A stretch of DNA of 64,000 bases from positions 558,001-622,000 of the forward strand of contig JABYQQ010000025.1 of assembly GCA_022605405.1 (NCBI GenBank), in the 5' to 3' direction. Under the pieces are notes generated by a model. That model was not told where the DNA came from and did no database searches. It worked only from the letters and a program-made list of their open reading frames with translations. Of this stretch, positions 1 to 11,639 are shown in pieces (positions within the stretch are counted from its first letter, which is position 1; each line of letters begins with the position of its first letter). A program made the translations under genes and the position numbers. Source of the stretch: Earliella scabrosa. Its lineage: Eukaryota > Basidiomycota > Agaricomycetes > Polyporales > Polyporaceae.

Positions 1-2050
1 GACGCCAGTGTTCGGGTTCCGCTGACAGGCTGGGGAACAGGGGAGGCCGCCGCGACCAAGGTGAATACAAGGAAGCAGCGGCAGGTACGGAGCGACTCGA
101 TCGAGGGAGGTACATAGAGAAGGCGAGTTCGACTCGTTCAACGACGCAAGCTATTGGCTGCCGTGCAGGGTCACACCGCACGTGCCCGCATGTCACCGAG
201 GCTGTTCGGTTCCATCGTACGCACACCGTAACGCAGCTTGACGACTACGTGTTCGCGTACGGCCCCCATTTCCTGCCAAGCTCGCGCTCGACTCGCAATC
301 ACGGTGAGCATAACGCGTGTGTTAATTGATGTACTCAGTAGGCATGACCGGTCGTAACATCCACTGGCGACAGGAACATCACAGGAAGGTTCATGCAGCA
401 GACGCACATGCTGTACGTACAAATATAGGTCCGTCGCAGCGACAGGGAAGAAGACGGGACCAGGACGAGAGCCAAAGAAACCCAGATAACTCGGACAGGA
501 CCGAACTGAGAGCGCAAGTCGGGTCGTTCGAGTATCCGCGGATGGTGGTAGGTGGTATGCGAGCGAAAGAGGCTGCGAAGGTGACGGCTCGGCTGTGGAG
601 TACGCTTGAGCGAGGACAAGCGACTGAGGTGGACGAAGTATGTGCCCATGTTCAAATCGGCCTCCGCGTCAGCAGCGATCACCTCGAGCAGGCCGGAGAT
701 GACGGCGTCATAGAGCTGAATATCCTCAGCGGTCTGGAGGGTGCGTGCACCGTCGCCGTCTCCCGTCACCAACAGCTTCCATCTTCGGGTCCAACGTCAA
801 ACCATGCCGGAGGTGGGCCAAGGACACGGGTACGCTCGTGCTCTGCCTCTCCGCTGCCCGGGCAAGCGAATGAGCGCATGACCCGCGATACTGTCCGCGC
901 GATCGTCGAACCCGAGGCCAATCCAGCGCCCGATAGAGCTTGGACTTCAGCCAGCACGGGTGCGGTCAGGCAGCCTCTCGCCATTCGAACTTCTGAGGTC
1001 CCTGGACGCCACGGTGCAAGCTCCGCAGGAGATGGACGAGGAAGAAGGGCGTGAGCGAGGTAAGCCCTGCAAGTACGTCCGACGCAGGGTTTCGGACTGG
1101 GCCAGATGCGCACTTGCTGTTGCTGCTCGCAGTGGTGGCTCCGGTTGCTGCTGCGGGTGCAGCATTGTTAGAGGAGAAGAGGGGCCGGTCTCGGAGGGAT
1201 AATGGGACTTGAGACCGGGGTGTTCGTCATCAGAGCAAGGGTGGGAGCCGGAGATGGAGTATCGAGGTCCAAGGGAGCCGTCGTACGAGCGTGCACGCGA
1301 AACGAGCACATCTATGCTCAGGACGACGCATAGCGGGATGGCAAGCGCATGCTTCTGAGCCGCGGTGCGCTCGACCCTGGTCTCGACTTGACAGCTCGTG
1401 TGCCCATGGGGAGCGGGAGGAAGGCCCCGCTACGTGCGCATGTAGAAGCAGAGATGGCCGCTCGATGTGCGATCTGCGGGCTACACACGTTTTAGCAGAG
1501 ATACCAGACGAGGAGCACCAAGCTCACCCGCATATGCTTGCACCCCAGTACAGAGAGCTGACGAAGGCGGGGTACGGCGGCTCGAAAGCGAGCTCGTGGA
1601 GCGTGGATGCCAGTGGTCTTGATCGCCCAAATCAAACGCTAGCCCGTCCTTGAGGCTTTGATGGAGTCTGGTATATCCGAGTCGTGTCTGTGAGGGGTGT
1701 CACCTCTCTAGTCTGACGAAGAGGCCGCGCTTGTGTTGGCTTCCTTCTGGTGCTGAGACGAGGGGAAGAGCCGGGAAAGCAGACTGAGGAGATACTGTGC
1801 TACCTATAATCGGAGGCGACGCAGCGGAGAAGTAGACGTACCTCAGTGACTCCTCGACCAAGTTGCTTCTCAGATCCCGCTGCAGAAGAATGAGTGGTTG
1901 CTCACTCGAGATGCGGGTCATCCAAGTAGCTCACCTTGCCATCCCATGGCCACGTCCCCTATCTCATGCCATCTGCTCGTGCGGACACCTCCAACTCGAG
2001 ACCGAACGTAGGGACATTGATGTCGAGGGTAGGAGAGGCGAAGCGTTAAG
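1..2050 (-). pseudogene. Block B, unit 1: decayed minus-strand coding block, family unassigned
   Basis: This stretch is repeated at about 17764-20480, 48172-50690 and 62214-64000, and in a more diverged form at 35422-37230. On the minus strand several short readable pieces keep related peptides between copies, for example TVASRDLRS near 980-1030 and SGLLEVIAADAEADLNMG near 650-715. Between them are frame changes and stops, with plausible short introns such as a GTACGTCTAC donor near 1845. Hydrophobic stretches in the same order recall basidiomycete multi-pass proteins of the DUF6533/DUF6534 type, but that match is from memory and weak. No open gene model could be built, so I treat it as a relic. 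The left end is cut by the window. Confidence 0.3.
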
Positions 2051-3640
2051 GCTGATGAGCTATGGGCTTGACAGCGGTAGTCGTAGGCAAACGAAAGCGA
2101 GAACGCCGATGTGAGAGATGATGCAGGCGGACAGGAAGGTGGGGGAAGGTGCCTAGGTTGCCGACTGGTCAGAATAGCGATGCTTGCGGTAGAAGTACGT
2201 CACGAGTGAGGACGAGCCGGATACGTACCTAGGGTCTGAGCAGCTTGAAGTGGGTTACCAGAGGAGTCGAAGGTCGGGATGAAAGACGACATGGCAGGGA
2301 GTGCTCGCAGTTGCGCCGACCAAGATCACCTTCAGTCGAGCTCGTGGTTGCTATTGAACCGCAAGAAAGCAGGACCAATGGTGCTGGAGCTGGAGCGAGC
2401 GCAAGTGGAGACTAGGACTCGGAGCAGCCAGAGAGACTGATGAGAGAAGCGAAGAGAACGTGCGCACTGCGCCGCGCGCGTTGAGTTGGAGCTCGCCCCC
2501 GGACCGTCCCGGGCCGCCATCGGTGTCTCGCTCCTGATGATGACGGTTGTTGTGCGCATGCCCTGCCCCGGGACCCTCTCCTTCTCCCAGTCTTCTCCGT
2601 TATCCTGCCCTCCTGGTCCGTCACGAGCGCAACTGTAGTGCAGTGCCAGCAAGACCCGATAGATCCATTGCGGACCTCTACGACTACACGACTCAGGCTC
2701 ACTCTTTCCGGCCCGAGCTCACCGACGTATATATACTAGACGATTATATCCCTCGCGGCTGTACCTCTTCTGCCTCCTTCCCTCTCGCTCCTGTTCGTTC
2801 TGAGATTTCGATGCCACGCATGTTGTCAATCTCATTTCTTCCCGCTCCCGGGACCGCGCACTTTGCAGGTGACTCTGTCTTCTAGGACGCGGTCGCAATA
2901 CCCAGTAGCCGTTGGTCCTGCCCCCGCTTTCGCCCAAAGATCAACTCCTTGCGCCTGAACCTGGACCTGGACCCGGAGGCTGGACAGCATTTCTGCGAGC
3001 ATTTGGACCGAGGAACGAGCATGTGCGGGCTGCTTATGGTCGCTCGCCCGACAGACAAACCACTCCCGGTCCTCTCGCGTCCTCATCGCCATTGTTCGAT
3101 ACTTGTAGTATCGTCTAGTCAATCAAGCTGCACGCCTCATTAGAAGTGCGCGCATATGCTCTTCCACTCAGGATCCGTGGCACATCCCACATTCCCGGTT
3201 GCCCGATTGTTCGTGGTACGCTGATACATCGAGCGGACACCGCAGTGTTCGTGAGTACTCTCAATCTCAACACGTCGACATTCATGCTCATTCGTGCCAT
3301 CGTATACGCCCCATAGCGGGCCTACAGGGCTGGCAGCTATCAGACAGCGTGTTGGCGCTGCTCGTCGCTCGTCGCTCTATTCGGACTGCGCGAGGAGAAA
3401 ACCGTTGACTTGAGCTGGCCGACAACATCCCGCTGCCCTCGTTCGTCGGCTCTGCTCGCACGGCGCGCCGATACGCTGAGCGGTCGTCAGCGTCGGTGTC
3501 GGGCGTATGTTTAGCGTCCGCTTCCCTGCAGCGCAATACGGTCCTGTCCGAGCGGCCATCGACCCGTCGTCTTGCCCCAGTCCTACTCGATCGCCTTCTG
3601 GTGCGCCATGGATGACGTCCTTCCGCACTTCCCTGTTACT
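2051..3640. other. Inter-gene stretch, unit 1, no gene assigned
   Basis: This stretch is shared with about 20481-22100 and 50691-52300. The clearest conserved point is near 2945-2990 on the plus strand, where the peptide LDLDPEAG appears; it reads LDLDPEAGDEVEEG at 51620 and VDLDPDTGDEVEVG at 21364. The neighbouring reading frames break in this copy. I see no complete gene here. Confidence 0.3.
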
Positions 3641-5530
3641 TGCATTTGATTAGGACGCCGTTCGCTCGCATGTGGGCTGTCCGCGCGCCCATTCTATCAC
3701 GCCGATGTCTCTCCTCCGATCGCGCTCGTTCCGCATCTCGCCCTTTACCCGGAGCAGGCTCCCATGCGTACGCGGACCCATCCTACAGAAGAAGGGTCGA
3801 GGATGTTGCCATACATGCTGGTATAGCCCGATATACGCGCGGCCTGGGCTCGCGACGTCCACCTGCGCATCTCCACTAGGACCGCTGCAGCGAATACCTT
3901 GTGCCGCGCGCGAGCAAAGGAGTTTGTTCGATGAACTGCTCGAGGGTCACATCCCACGTTGCGTTCCTTCTCACCTCACCCGGCTCTGGCTCTTGCCCTC
4001 CTCGTGGCTGGTTCAGCAGAATGAGCGTTCGGGAGACTCGAAGGATCGCAATTCCACTGCCGTATGGGTCATTTGCACGCCTCCGTCTCACACCCACGGA
4101 TTGTCGAACTAGGTTCTTCCTGCTCGCCTATCCAGACGCCGGTTCCACCTCGCGTGTGCACGGCAGTAGCATCGCGCTCCCAACATCGAACCAGCTGGCG
4201 TACGATTGGAATGGATCCACATCGTGTTCGCCGACAGGACCACGCATGTTGCACCTAAATTGTCAATAGCCCTACTCTTGTGGTACCCGAACAGTATGGA
4301 GAGCGAGACGGAGACATCGTGGGTGCCAGGCCCTTCACATCTGCTGTGAACGCACAGATACCATACTTACTGTGCGCGTGTCCTCCATAGGCTTTACCGC
4401 GCTGTGGAACGAAGGATGGATGTCTGAACACGCCTGACGAGTGCGCCAAGGCTGTCAAATGCATCCAGGTCCGTCCATCCGTATTTGATGCTTCGAATGG
4501 GAAAACTCATCCACAATGTGGGAAAACCAGACCGGTGTCGAGAACAAACACTTCACGATCGAGTAGTACGTCGGCACCCTGCTTCCGGTCGCTCGTTCTA
4601 CGAAGCACTGATAGACCCCAAGAGGTGGCTCTCCGCGCTCTCCTTCGGGCTGGACAACGTCCCGAGCGAACCAGCGGCAAATGATCACGACCTCGTTCGG
4701 AGTAAGGCTTGCGACGCTGTACAAGGAATCAAGGACAGCCGCACGTACGTCAGCACAGTCTACTTCGTCCGGAATGTTCTCGGCGTGCTGCTCATTGACT
4801 TCTGCCATGGGAGAACAAGGTCGGGCTGCTCTTCTCACAGACTGCAGTCGCTGACAGGTACGTCCGTCAGTTGCTCCTTTCAGTTCCAGAGGTCCTCATG
4901 TGTGGATGGGTGTGGTAGGTATTGGGACCACATGCTACGTGCTTTCCCTCTCCCAAGCGCTACTCCGGAGCACACGAAGCGCAAGCGCGTGATCACGACC
5001 GCGATGGAGCTCACTGCATACCACGTTGAGATCGCCGCCGCGCGTTTATGTAACTAACGATGTACAGCTCACCGTAAGCCTTCCTCGAGCCTCACTCGCC
5101 CTTCTACTGTACAACTCTGAAGTTGCGGCTAACGTTCTGGCAACAGCAAGCACATACGGTGGACAATCATCGGCATATGCTTCGTGATCTGTCCGCTCCT
5201 CCTGCTCTCCATCCTGTGGCTCCTCAGGTGAGAAGGACGATGCGGAACCGGCAGACGACAAGTAGGATGTATGTATATCGAGGTCGTGCTCGCAGACGGA
5301 ACCAGGGCAGGGGTGTGGATCGACACGGTTCGTCTTGCTGGGTTCAACTTGCTTGGGAATTGCACTGATGCTTGCACGCAGAAATTCTTGGAATTGGCCG
5401 ACATACCGAGTCGGGACTTCCGATACGTTCTGTAGCGAGTCTAGCATGGGTCATGAGGTCGAATTCATTCAATTACCGCGAACACACCTCGATCGAATGT
5501 ATTTTATAGTAAGTAGCTTATAACCTACCG
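3641..5530 (+). pseudogene. Decayed plus-strand coding region, unit 1, unidentified
   Basis: This region is similar to about 22101-23760. It contains fungal-type splice signals, for example a GTACGTCCGT donor near 4859, and a conserved hydrophobic peptide, VYFVRNVLGVLLI at about 4758-4796, which reads VYFVPNILGILLI at 23119-23157. Upstream and downstream exon-like pieces are interrupted by stops in this copy. The peptide suggests a membrane protein. I do not recognise the family and cannot place a start or an end. Confidence 0.25.
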
Positions 5531-5647
5531 AGCCTTGCCCCGCCTTTCTTGTTGCTATCATGGATCCCGGATCCGTCCCTTCGTACTGACACCGGCGGGC
5601 GAACTGCCGCTCGCCGAATTGCAGAAAGGTTGAATTAAGTCGGTAAG

Positions 5648-6373
5648 TTATTTCCTAACCATCATGCCAATCGAGGCTACAGCGAGACTGAGAACGAGAC
5701 TTGAAAACCACAGTGTGTTCAACAATGCCCCCAAACGGGACGTTTCCAACGGAGCAGAATCTTGCCCAGATGTGTCCGCTGGAATAGTAGGATTGACGAA
5801 GGATAGGTTCTTCGTAATGCTACTGATGTGCACAGAGAGCTGCTGCAGACTTCGTAGCACGATGTTGGGTGTTCCTGTGCTGATCAGCCTGATCTGCACG
5901 TTGAAAACGGGAATAATGGTCAAGAACAGTCCTGCCTGGTCCGTACTATTAGAATCTCTCTGGACACACGAAGACAAGAAGCTTACATAGACTAGCAGCG
6001 TTTCCAATTCTTCACTCACAGCCCATCGTCTAACCATCTTAAGGCTCTTGAAAGCCTTCACGACTGCCAGTGTGACTGTATTTTCCGAGTCTTCCGAACG
6101 TTTCTGGCGTGAATATATGGTGTTACACTGCGCTCAAGCGCAGCCTGCCTATCATATCCTATGACTACATACCTCCGGGACTGGTAGCTTTCGCTCTTGA
6201 ACTAGTTGACTCGGACTCAAGGGCGTGTCATCATGTCCGAGTGGCGGACGCTGTTGGTCATTGTCAATGACTACTATACCGAATACTGTTCAACTACGGA
6301 CCTGCGGCGATGTGCCAACCGGCTCTGGATCACCAGGTGGAGTTGGAGAGGAAATACACCGAGGATCATTCAT
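5648..6373 (-). CDS. Short DUF6535 protein, 192 aa, C-terminally truncated
   Basis: Minus-strand gene with the same first-exon structure as the large DUF6535 genes. Exons read 6373-6302, 6250-6173, 6127-5987 and 5935-5648; all introns are phase 0 and 45-51 bp (GTCCGT, GTATGT and GTAAGC donors). Exon 1 (24 codons) and exon 3 (47 codons) have exactly the lengths seen in G1. The product has an acidic and basic N-terminal region ending in ELETLLVY, then AGLF at the start of the first membrane segment, then WFSSLVLSLAVASIG as the second. It stops at VRK just after that segment, where the large genes continue with KQWLNEY. It therefore lacks membrane segments 3-4, the C-terminal modules and the tail. 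The copy at 23881-24573 stops at the same place, so the short form predates the duplication. Function unknown; it could be a two-span protein or an inherited truncated pseudogene. Confidence 0.65.
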
Positions 6374-8160
6374 GCTACCACCGGCCTTGGACTCGGGGCC
6401 TTCAGGTAGCCGTAGAGATTGTACAAAGGACCGACTATATAGCGATTCCTGGCACTAGATAGTATTAGAAGCCAATACACCCGTTGGTATGGACTTTCCA
6501 GCTACTTCTGACCCCCTCATAGTGTACAACCCGAGGAGGACCGCCATGAGATTGCAACGAGGTCACCCAATTCCGCTGGGGAATGGGTCAGCAGACTGTA
6601 CATGAATCCCATATCTGGGCGTCACGTAAGTGTCCACCTTCGAGCAACCTCATGGCATCGGCTGATTGTCCAACATTGTGGACGTTACTCCATTCCCCGC
6701 TGTTGCTGCACTGACAGCACGATATCAACGCCACAAATGTGCGTATCAGAGCCACCATCCAGCTCTTGGCGTTAGTTTGACTGCGATCGTGCAATGTTTG
6801 GCAGCGTAAAGGGAGTCTTGCACGACCGAAGATCTGGTGTATGTGATATCTCATTGTTGAACGGCCGTTCGGCCTGTGATGCGGTAATACAGAGGTGGAA
6901 TGAGTTCAGGTGGAGCGCACGAGTGTGCCGTAGGGCCGCAGGACCGCCGAGGACGGACTCGTCAAGGACTTCCCACATCTCCCGCACCTATTCCAGAGCG
7001 CGGCGCCATTGGGTTAAACGTCGGCTTTAGCACTCGTCCACCGCGTGTTCCGGCTCTATGCTGCGCTACCGAGATGGACCGTGACGTCTGCGTTTGGAGC
7101 CGGATCGTGATACTCAGCCTGAGGGTGGTTCGTAACATGCGCAGAGCTATCGCATCCGAGCCAACAATGCCCATGCTCGAACGAGGGACGGGGAATGCAC
7201 GAATTGTGTATTTTTGAGCCCTAGGGCCATGTACATGCACATGCGCGTTCCGATACTCGACATGCGCCCCCAAGCCCGCCTCCCCGTAGGAGCAACTTGC
7301 GCGGATGGTACGGCGGCAGAAGCGCGAGCTAGAGAACAGGGTCTGAGCTGTACGACGCGCGGTATCGTCAGCGGTTGAAACGCGTGACGATCGAGCCCTT
7401 GCATGTCCCTTCTGGCAAGGCGAACGAGCAGAGTTAAGCCTTGCTTATCGGACTCGACGTGGTGATTGAGAGTGAGGTCGCGCTTGAGGTTGTCGCATCG
7501 GGAGACACGGCCCAAGGACGGAGCAGTGATCCTGCTGGTTCCTGATTGAGCGCGTGCGGAAGATGAGCTGAGGTAAGTCGGGAGGTGCAGGAGAAGCAGC
7601 AAACGCTAAAGGAACCTCACCCAACCGTGACTACCATCAGCCAAATGAGCTTGACCATTTGACGAGGACTATTCGCTGGCTATATCTTCTCGGTTGTCAT
7701 TGGCATTGAAGCAGCATATCCGACTCCAGGTCCCAGGAGAACGCGTTTGCGGAGGATGGGACAAGCAGGGCCCTCAGCTTGATGGACTATGCGCAAACAA
7801 CTATCATAGGGATGAAAAAATAAGGATGTGCTCGCCCAACTCTGTACTCTGGCTCATCGATGGAGTCGACGTCTTCTCGTCCCTATTGGTTTCCCAGCCC
7901 AAGCCAGTCAGTATATTACGCTCAGTAACATGTAAGACACACCTGAGAATTCCTATCACGCCCACGTCAACTGGTAAGAGCTGACATATCGCATATCTCC
8001 TTGCACAGAGATACTGCCACGGGATGCATGTCATCGCATGATACATTTGCGTTACGAGAGGGCAAGGACGGCCTGGTCGCGTAAAGAAGAGCCATATCAG
8101 AGCGCAAACAAAAGATTACAGTGCACCAAGACGTACCAGTTGCACCTACAGCCAAGCCGG
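6374..8160. other. Flank upstream of the short DUF6535 gene, unit 1
   Basis: This stretch is shared with about 24574-25780 and is among the better conserved non-DUF6535 parts of units 1 and 2. On the minus strand a peptide starting MWEVLDES (about 6980) and containing NNEISHTPDL keeps its frame in both copies, with an in-frame size difference in the middle. It could be an upstream gene or an exon of one, but neither copy gives a full model. I found no clear promoter element. Confidence 0.3.
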
Positions 8161-8665
8161 TAAGATGGACGTGTACTTGTTCTCCCGTCAAGAAAGGCGG
8201 GACTCGAGGCGGAAGTTGACGGTCCGTCGGACTACTGGCTGGCGCCGCTTCGTCTTCAGGATAGATACCAGCAGCGCGAGCAAACGGGTGGCGGTGAAGC
8301 TGAGACAGTCGAAGGGTCAGATGGCCTCGAGAGTCGAGAACGAGAAGGAACAGGTAGAGACTTCGTTCGAGCGTGCTGAGTCACGCTACCCGATATGGCA
8401 GGTGGAACCCCCGTGGCATGTGACGGAACGCGTTGGCCAATCGACGCGCGTTGCGACTGTCTCTCTGAGTCTCTCAGCCTCTGTCGCCTGCAGCGGTGCT
8501 TCCTGGCCCTCGCTGCTCGTAATCACTCTGCTCGATGTCATGACTCTTGAGCTTCCTATTGACACATGCATCATTACCCGCCGAATTCCTGGACAAGTTG
8601 AACAACCTGACGACACGGTGACGCTCGCCTGCTCGCCCGGGCCGTCGAGACTCCTTGATCTATAG
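8161..8665 (+). other. Open segment, unit 1, unidentified
   Basis: An open plus-strand segment is related to 25790-26270 and, for a shorter part, to 38000-38150. Shared peptides include VAVKLRQSK, SWPSLLVITL and the stretch PIDTCIITRRIPGQVEQP (PVDTCIIARRIPGQVEQP in unit 2). In the unit 2 copy a GTACGT donor and TTGCAG acceptor follow at about 26203-26257, suggesting a spliced gene. I do not recognise the product. One likely membrane segment (LLVITLLDVMTLEL) is visible. Confidence 0.3.
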
Positions 8666-10760
8666 CCGTACATCTATCCTCCATTGTGCTCTGCGCCCGT
8701 CTCTGATCTACACGCTTTGCAGCTCATATGAAGTACACACTGGAAGGCACTGGCGCGCGCTCATCTCCGCAATTGCCACTTTGACTCGACATCCCTCTAT
8801 CCAGTGGGACAAGCAAATACCACTGGTTGGATACGTAGGAAGCGCAACTAGGGGGACGCAGGCTCCAAGAGTCGAAACGTACGTTCAGTCTTCAAATTGT
8901 CCAGTTCATTCGATGCTTGAGCTCGCTCGCATGCAAGGCAGATCCCACTCAAATCAAATAAGTAGTTCAAAAGCGAGCCGTACGTCGACTTTCTACTTTC
9001 GTGCGTCTCGTTCACAAGTGCCTGTATGGTTTACAAAGCACTTACACGCTGCAAGGTTGTCCGCGCCATTTTCTGCACATGACAGCGTCACGAACAACCT
9101 CCCGCAGATTGTCGCGGTCTCATCCAAGTGCATGAACCTGAAGACGTTGCTGCTCGTCTTCATTGACGTTCTGCAATCATACTAGGGTGCGCCCCGCGAC
9201 GCGATGCTTGTTTGGAGACCCGGTGTCATTTGTCCAGAACGTTTCGCTCTTTTCCCAGCGGCCGTCCAGAATGTCCGCGAAAGCAGGACTCCAGCTCTCG
9301 CCCTCTCTTGACTCTAGACTTTACAGCGGGAGACGCGAAGGGCATGATGGCGCATGGTACTTATGCCTGCATTCGCATGCTGTGTTAGGAAGCCCTTCAT
9401 TGTGCGGGAGCAGATGGGACCTCACCGCAGCAGGAGGCGGACATGGTTCGTCGCATTGGCTGATTCATGGGCGCGCGCTGACGTTGACTCGCATGCAGTA
9501 GGTTCTATCACGACGGATGCTATGAGTTGTTTAGGGATGGTCTCTACTTCGTCTATTCAACTGAGGATACGTGCTGCTGGTGTAAATCGAACGACGTATA
9601 CGCGGAAGTGAGCCGGGTGAGCGACCGTCGGACATTCTCTACATCCAGTACGCATCGCTTGTTGTCTCTGAGCTGTTGTTGGAAGCCGAGATACCCTCGT
9701 TTACCATAGCGATGGCGAGCGGTGTCAATTATCTCGCCTATGACCCGGTCGATTGCTCTCGTCGCTCCCTGCTGGTACCACCGGAATGCGGTAGAACACG
9801 GTTAAATCGAGCTCGCGGAATCGGCCACACCGAGGTTCAGATCCTCACTACGCGAACATAACTGGCGCGTGGGCGCGCTCGCAGGTGTGTTCCCTGTACC
9901 GTCGATCATGTCACACTGGACTGACCGGAGCGCTCTCAACACAGCTTATACGCCATCCTTTCTCTGTACCAGCTCCCTTCGCTCGTGTCGCACCGACCGT
10001 GCTCGCCTTGGAGGTGGCCCATGTATTAGCTTCCGTCTGGACGCCGATGCCGTGTACACGTCGCGTCTCGTCCTCCACCCTCGTCATCCATGTCTCCGCC
10101 CCAGGTCATGGTATCAAGCCCTCCCTCCCCGCGCTCCGGCCTAAGGCGATCCCGATCAACAAGATGTCCCTTCCCAGCTGCGATTTCAATGCGCGCGCTT
10201 CAGATCCCTGTATTGAGGCGCCATCGCCCCTCGACGTTGAGTTCCGCGTTGCAACGGCAGGCTCAAGGGTCCTAGTCGACGTTGAGAAGCTCAGATACGG
10301 AGAGGTGTCTGTCCTCGCTGGCGGGAAGCTGATCTGGCGACTGGCATAACAGTCGCGCATGATGGGTCTCCGCGTTGGGCTGCTCAAGACGGGGACAACG
10401 ACGTACGAGACGGTGATTGCGCAACAAGCGACAACACCAATATGTTATTTTGCTTTGTCAACTACACCGCATGGAGAGTCCCCTCCTTTCTCATCTTCTT
10501 CCGGGCGCGTCGACTTGACGTCTTTTCGTGGCATGTCAGCTGGCGAGTGCGGATGCGGATCAGCCTTGCTGGCAGCGTTCGCCGACACGCTGTTCTTCGT
10601 GCGTGTCACAGGACGAACTGAGCACGGACGCGGTCGACACCTGCCGCAATCACAAACATCGGGGTGTCTCATGCGTTAGAAGCCGCACCCGCGCGCCACT
10701 AGTGCTGGTCGTGAAAAAGACGCCCTCCAAACCACGTTTAATCACGGCTGGTGCAGCTCA
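8666..10760 (+). other. Decayed plus-strand segments, unit 1
   Basis: This stretch is shared with about 26271-28320. Readable but unconnected pieces include a segment at 9711-9861 (starting MASGVNYLAYDPVD; MATGVNDLVHDPID in unit 2) that ends at a conserved junction just before a GTGTGT donor. Another piece near 10213-10349 contains DVEFRV and belongs to a short exon that is better preserved at 40540 and 52454. Frames do not join into one gene in this copy. Confidence 0.25.
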
Positions 10761-11141
10761 GGTCTAGGTGCAGTGCGATGTTGGCCAGAACGAGTAGCTG
10801 GCTCCTAGATGTGAAGATTGCCCAGTCGAGACGCAGGCGCTGCGTGTGAGGAGGAGCGTGGCAGTTGTCCACCTCGTAGAACACGCATGGCTGGAAGCGT
10901 TCCCGGCTGAACGCACATCCTGACGCAGCAGTAGGGGCCGTATCGCGCTGGAGCGCGCTCGGCTCCGGGATAGGGCTCACCGTTGACTTGTCGTGTCTGA
11001 CCAGCTGCAGCATAAGTAGTTCTTCCACCTCTATACGAGGTGTACCAGGCTAGGCACACGCCTCAAAGGGACCTTTCTTCTCCTAGGTGGGTTGGGTGTG
11101 GGTTGGGTGTATGCGCCTTGAGTCGCCGTCTGTACGCGAAG
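10761..11141. repeat. 381-bp segment, inverted relative to 28321-28716
   Basis: The sequence from just after GGTGCAGCTCA to just before ATAGGAATAG is the reverse complement of 28321-28716, while the flanks on both sides match in direct orientation. Unit 3 keeps the junction TACGCGAAG next to GGGAATAGTC (about 41530-41555), as here, so this orientation is probably ancestral. On the minus strand it carries a peptide, PIPEPSALQRDTAPTAASG to EVDNCHAPPHT, that keeps its frame in both copies with a 6-bp in-frame difference. Confidence 0.85.
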
Positions 11142-11639
11142 ATAGGAATAGTCTTTCCAACTCTAGCGTTATGCAGACGCCTGAGAAGCCGCTATGGACA
11201 CCTCACGGTGGACGCAGCGGCCCACGGGTCACGGAGAAGACCCAAAGCATGAACATGCGAGAACAGCATGTCGCGGCGTAGCAGGCCTCGATCGTGTGCA
11301 GCGGTATTTGCTGGGGTCGGCCAAGACGGCAGGGTGATGTCGCTCGCAATTGGGTGCCGTACAACGCCACCCAGACTTGCTTCTCGAAGGCCGTGCGTGC
11401 CATCCAGACGAATCGCGCTCGAAGGAGCCAGCTGAGGACAACGGCGAGAGGTCGCCCTTTGAACGGCCGGTGGGGCGTCCCCGGTCGAGCTTCTCAGAGG
11501 CCACCGTGACATGACAGGCCGGCTGACAGGCCTGGTTTTGACGCGTTCCATGCATACGCGCTATTCTTGGACACCTGGTATGCTGGCCTGTAAGTGCATG
11601 TAGCACGAGCACGCACTTGCCTCCGACTGCACCTCAGCC
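11142..11639 (+). promoter_or_regulatory. Conserved upstream region of G1
   Basis: About 450 bp directly upstream of the G1 start is conserved upstream of G2, G3 and G4, more strongly than other non-coding parts of the units. Close to the start lies a likely leader intron: a GTAAGT donor at 11591 and a CACCTCAG acceptor just before the ATG. In G1, G2 and G4 a short upstream exon (beginning ATGCAWACGCGC, 11551 in G1) would join in frame to the chosen start and add 14-17 residues; in G3 that frame is broken. I therefore keep the shared downstream ATG. Confidence 0.5.
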
